Assembly (NCBI RefSeq): GCF_900142365.1
Contig: NZ_FRAP01000003.1
Coordinates: 62,001 to 126,000, forward strand
Source: Pseudonocardia thermophila
GTDB lineage: Bacteria; Actinomycetota; Actinomycetes; Mycobacteriales; Pseudonocardiaceae
DNA length: 64,000 nt
Reading direction: 5' to 3'
Position 1 is the stretch's first letter; the number at the start of each line of letters is the position of its first letter. A model generated the notes under the pieces. The model searched no databases, was not told where the DNA came from, and was given only the letters and a program-made list of their open reading frames with translations. This document shows, piece by piece, positions 60,794 to 64,000 of this stretch. A program made the translations under genes and the position numbers.

Positions 60794-62865
60794 GCACCGC
60801 CGACCCCACGATGTCGACCAACGGCTCGGGCCCGGCCGCCCCGGCCGGCCTCCCACCCGTGAAGTGGGTGGTCTTCATCGGGGCGGCGATCGGCACCGCC
60901 GTCGTCACCCTGTGGGCGTTCCTCGCCCCGACCAACGCCCAGGAGGTGCTCGGCGCGGTCGTCGGCTGGGTGTCGACGTGGTTCGGCTGGTACTACGTCG
61001 CCCTCGCCACCGCGATCCTCGTGTTCGTGATCGGGATCGCGATCTCCCGCTACGGCAAGATCCGGCTCGGCCCCGAGCACTCCCGACCGGCGTTCAGCAC
61101 GGCCACCTGGGCGGCGATGCTCTTCGCCGCCGGCATCGGCACCGACCTGATGTTCTTCGCCGTCTACGAGCCCGCCGTTCAGTACCTGACCCCGCCGAGC
61201 GGGCCCGGGCAGACGGTGGAGGCGGCCCGCGAGGCCACGGTGTGGGCGCTGTTCCACTACGGCATCAGCGGCTGGGGCATGTACGCGCTGATGGGCATGG
61301 CGATGGGGTACTTCGCCTACCGCATGAACCTGCCGCTGGCCGTGCGCTCAGCGCTCTACCCGCTGATCGGCAAGCGGGTCGACGGCGCCATCGGGCACTC
61401 GGTCGACATCGCCGCCGTGCTGGGCACGATCTTCGGCATCGCCACCTCGCTCGGCATCGCGGTCGTCGGCCTGAACGTGGGCCTGGACCTGCTGTTCGGG
61501 CTGCCGCAGGGGCTCGCGGTGCAGGCCGCGCTGCTCGTCGTCGGCGTCGGTGTCGCCACCGTTTCGGCGGTGTCCGGCGTCGACCGGGGCATCAAGCTGC
61601 TCTCGCAGGCGAACGTGCTGCTCGCGGTCCTGCTCGCCGTCTACATCCTCGTCACCGGTCGCACGTCGTACCTGCTCAACGCCGCCGTGCTCAACATCGG
61701 CGACTTCGTGCAGCGGTTCCCCGCGATGACGATGCAGACCTTCGCCTACGAGGACACCGGCGACTGGATGAGCCTGTGGACGCTGTTCTTCTGGGCGTGG
61801 TGGGTGGCCTGGGCGTCGTTCGTCGGGCTGTTCCTGGCCCGCATCTCGCGCGGGCGGACGATCCGCGAGTTCGTCGCCGGTTGCCTGGTGATCCCGTTCA
61901 GCTACATCGTCATGTGGATCACCATCTACGGGAACGCGGCGATCGAGCTGATCCGCTCCGGCAACACCCAGTTCGCCGAGACCGCCTCGGCCAGCCCGGA
62001 GGGCGGCTTCTACGCGCTGCTCGCCGAGTACCCGGCGTTCACCTTCGTCGCCGGGCTGGCCACGCTGGTCGGCCTGCTGTTCTACGTGACGTCGGCCGAC
62101 TCCGGCGCGCTGGTGATGGCGAACCTGTCCTCGCACCTGCGCACGGTCCACGAGGACGGCCGGGCCGGCCTGCGGATCTTCTGGGCGCTGGCGACCGGTG
62201 CGCTGACGCTCGCGATCCTGTCCGTCGACGGCATCTTCGCGCTGCAGTTCGCCACGGTCATCATGGGCCTGCCGTTCGCGTTCGTGCTGGTCGCGGTGAT
62301 GATCGGGCTGTTCAGGGCGCTGCGCGTGGAGGCCCATCGCGCGAGCAGCCTGGAACGCATGCTGCCGCGGCTGCTGTCCGGCCGCAGCATCGACGGCACC
62401 CAACCGAGTCCGGGCTCGTGGCGCCGACGCCTGACCAGAGCGCTCGCCCACCCGAGCCCGGAGCGCGGCCGCGAGTACCTCGTGGAGACGGCGCTGCCCG
62501 CGCTGCGGGAGGTCGCAGCCGAGCTGCAGCAGCAGGGCGTCGAGGACGCCGAGGCCGAGCTGCTGGAGCAGGACGGGATCACCTACGTCGAGCTGAAGGC
62601 GCCGACCGGCGATCCCGAGCACCCGTTCCGCTACTGCATCTGGCCGCAGGAGCTGCCGCTGCCCGCCTACGGCCCGGCGATCGTGGGGCAGGAGACCTAC
62701 GTCCGGCTCGAGGTGCACCTCGACGAGGGCGGCCAGGGCTACGACGTCATGGGCTACACCCACACGCAGCTCATCGACGACGTGCTCGACCAGTACGAGC
62801 GGCACCTGGAGTTCCTGCGCCTGCAGCACGGCGCACCGGTCGAGGCCGGCGGCCCGGCGAACTGA
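60790..62865 (+). CDS. betT: BCCT-family choline transporter (BetT-like)
   Basis: 691 residues from ATG 60790 (ATGA overlap). Twelve transmembrane segments are expected; the motif [23 protein letters not shown] is the BetT version of the BCCT glycine motif, and [12 protein letters not shown] and [32 protein letters not shown] are BCCT hallmarks. A C-terminal hydrophilic domain of about 160 residues after residue 520 (ending in EFLRLQHG) is typical of the proton-coupled BetT transporters and in them senses osmolarity. With betB and betA it completes choline uptake to betaine. Confidence 0.93.
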   Translation: MSTADPTMSTNGSGPAAPAGLPPVKWVVFIGAAIGTAVVTLWAFLAPTNAQEVLGAVVGWVSTWFGWYYVALATAILVFVIGIAISRYGKIRLGPEHSRPAFSTATWAAMLFAAGIGTDLMFFAVYEPAVQYLTPPSGPGQTVEAAREATVWALFHYGISGWGMYALMGMAMGYFAYRMNLPLAVRSALYPLIGKRVDGAIGHSVDIAAVLGTIFGIATSLGIAVVGLNVGLDLLFGLPQGLAVQAALLVVGVGVATVSAVSGVDRGIKLLSQANVLLAVLLAVYILVTGRTSYLLNAAVLNIGDFVQRFPAMTMQTFAYEDTGDWMSLWTLFFWAWWVAWASFVGLFLARISRGRTIREFVAGCLVIPFSYIVMWITIYGNAAIELIRSGNTQFAETASASPEGGFYALLAEYPAFTFVAGLATLVGLLFYVTSADSGALVMANLSSHLRTVHEDGRAGLRIFWALATGALTLAILSVDGIFALQFATVIMGLPFAFVLVAVMIGLFRALRVEAHRASSLERMLPRLLSGRSIDGTQPSPGSWRRRLTRALAHPSPERGREYLVETALPALREVAAELQQQGVEDAEAELLEQDGITYVELKAPTGDPEHPFRYCIWPQELPLPAYGPAIVGQETYVRLEVHLDEGGQGYDVMGYTHTQLIDDVLDQYERHLEFLRLQHGAPVEAGGPAN

Positions 62866-62874
62866 TCCGGCGGC

Positions 62875-63987
62875 TCAGCGGGGGAGGACCAGCACGCCGT
62901 CACCGGTGCCCACCACCAACGCGGTGCCGGTGACGGCGAGCGCCCCCGGGCTCCCGGGCACGTCGGCGGCGCGGGCCCCCGGCGCGGTGATCGACGCGAC
63001 GACCGTCGCCGAGTCGGGGTCGATCACCGCGACCGCCCCGCTGGTCAACGCGTAGGCGCGGCTGCCGTCCGGGGCGGCCGCGACGGCGAGCGGACCCGCC
63101 ACGCCGCGCACCTGCGTCACCGTGCCGCTGCGCGGATCGACCACCCACACCGCAGGCCGGTCCCGGACGAGCACCCGTGCTCCGGCGACGGCCACGTCGA
63201 GCGGGTAGTCCCCGACCGGGATCCGGTCCGTGACCGCCGCCGTCGCCGGATCGGCCACCAGCAGCTGCCCGCCGCCGTGCTGCAGCTCCACCCACGACGC
63301 GTACACCGCATCCAGCCCCGCGGCCGTGCCCGTGGGGGAGTTGCCGACGCTCGCCCGGTGCACGATCCGCGCGGTGGCCACGTCGACGACGGCCACCGTC
63401 GACAGCGTCGCGACGTACGCCCAGCGCCCGTCGGCGGACACGCTCAGCCCGTCCGCCACCGACCCGACGTCCGCGTCGGCCAGCACCGCCCCGTCCGCGG
63501 TCGACAGCACCGTCAGATCACCGTCCTGGGTGAGCACCAGCAGCCGGGTCCCGTCGGGGGTGAGCGCGGCCGCGTACCCGGGCACCGCCGCGAGCGGCGT
63601 CGCCGTCGCCGTGACCAGGTCGATCCGCGTCACGCCGGTGTCGTCGACCCCGAACGCGGTCCGCCCGTCCGCCGCCGCGACCAGGCTCGTCGGCTGCCGC
63701 ATCGCGATCGTCACCGGCCCCACCGGCGCCACCGGCCCCACCGGCGCCGCCGACGTCGGCGCCGCCGTGGTCGGCGGGACCGCCGTGGTCGGCGGGACCG
63801 CCGTCGTGGCGGTCGCGGTCCCCGGCGGCAGCTGCGCCACCCCGCCGCTTCCTCGCCAGGGCGCGACGACCACCACCGTCGCCGCAGCAGCCACCACCAC
63901 CGCAGCCCCGGCGGCAGCGGCGATCCACCGCACCGCCCGGCGTCTTCCCGGCGCCGCCTCCGCACCCGGAACCGGCGGTGTCGGCAT
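62875..63987 (-). CDS. Membrane-anchored beta-propeller (YncE-like) protein, N-terminus uncertain
   Basis: The visible part is 370 residues from ATG 63987, but the frame stays open to the window edge, so the true start may lie outside. A basic segment and one helix (RAVRWIAAAAGAAVVVAAAATVVVV) precede a Pro/Thr/Ala linker and then blades of a YncE-like propeller (repeats such as LTPDGTRLLVLTQDGDLTVLS, VSADGRWAYVATLSTVAVVD, APDGSRAYALTSGAVAVID). The form, cytoplasmic part-helix-linker-propeller, resembles PknD-like Ser/Thr kinase sensor halves, so this could be the C-terminus of a kinase. Its stop is 9 bp from betT's. Confidence 0.7.
   Translation of the reverse strand: MPTPPVPGAEAAPGRRRAVRWIAAAAGAAVVVAAAATVVVVAPWRGSGGVAQLPPGTATATTAVPPTTAVPPTTAAPTSAAPVGPVAPVGPVTIAMRQPTSLVAAADGRTAFGVDDTGVTRIDLVTATATPLAAVPGYAAALTPDGTRLLVLTQDGDLTVLSTADGAVLADADVGSVADGLSVSADGRWAYVATLSTVAVVDVATARIVHRASVGNSPTGTAAGLDAVYASWVELQHGGGQLLVADPATAAVTDRIPVGDYPLDVAVAGARVLVRDRPAVWVVDPRSGTVTQVRGVAGPLAVAAAPDGSRAYALTSGAVAVIDPDSATVVASITAPGARAADVPGSPGALAVTGTALVVGTGDGVLVLPR
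63763..63798. repeat. 18-bp perfect tandem repeat encoding the Pro-Thr linker
   Basis: The 18-mer CGCCGTGGTCGGCGGGAC occurs at 63763-63780 and 63781-63798. Read on the coding strand it gives repeated AVPPTT units in the linker between the membrane helix and the propeller; length variation is expected between strains. Confidence 0.8.
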
Positions 63988-64000
63988 CCCCGGTGCAGCG

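Overview
The window is chromosomal DNA from a high-GC actinomycete. The codon use, the many GTG starts, the dense 4-bp start/stop overlaps and several gene families suggest a Pseudonocardiaceae-like organism (inference; no rRNA or typing gene is present). There are about 52 protein genes, two tRNA genes, two clear pseudogenes and several strong DNA signals. No prophage, integrase, IS element, CRISPR array or rRNA was seen.

Layout. 1-4.7 kb: an operon with the end of a flavin monooxygenase, two DppB/DppC-type permeases, a PLP aminotransferase and a second luciferase-like oxidoreductase. It faces a MocR-like regulator that has lost its PLP lysine and an MFS exporter. 7.5-12.4 kb: a LysR gene, a decayed HNH-endonuclease gene, a 21-bp-period repeat array, and a MaoC/MaoC/ADP-forming acyl-CoA synthetase operon closed by a perfect 22-bp inverted repeat. 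12.5-18.7 kb: a molybdoenzyme island. A single-subunit DMSO-reductase-family enzyme diverges from an operon encoding a cupin, a reduced MoeA-like protein and a NarL-type two-component system. 18.9-23.7 kb: a GAF-LuxR regulator, a membrane protein and a self-sufficient CYP102-like P450-reductase fusion. 24.8-27.3 kb: tRNA-Lys, tRNA-His, oligoribonuclease (a typical actinobacterial cluster) and a HerA/DUF853 ATPase. 27.5-28.0 kb: a chimeric ABC pseudogene.

28.0-34.7 kb is iron-related: a sucrase/ferredoxin-like protein behind a good DtxR/IdeR-type box, an acyl-CoA ligase, and an operon coding for an OmpR-type response regulator, kinase, siderophore-binding lipoprotein and hydrolase. Four 11-bp-spaced direct repeats lie just upstream of that regulator. 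34.9-49.7 kb holds accessory metabolism: SDR, thiolase-like protein, acyl-CoA dehydrogenase with compensating frameshifts, DUF6777-like secreted protein, siderophore-interacting protein with TetR, FAD enzymes, MatB-like malonyl-CoA synthetase, CYTH-CHAD protein and an HhH-PHP protein. 49.7-56.5 kb: LacI/MFS, then an lpqY-sugABC trehalose-type importer. 56.7-62.9 kb: an IclR-controlled choline-to-betaine operon (betB, a 16-codon mini-ORF, betA, betT). The window ends in a membrane-anchored beta-propeller protein that may be the end of a larger gene.

Together these suggest a soil or plant-associated oxidative metabolism: compatible-solute synthesis, iron scavenging, fatty-acyl/CoA chemistry and oxygenases. 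The least explained parts are the molybdoenzyme/two-component island and the two-component/siderophore-lipoprotein operon.
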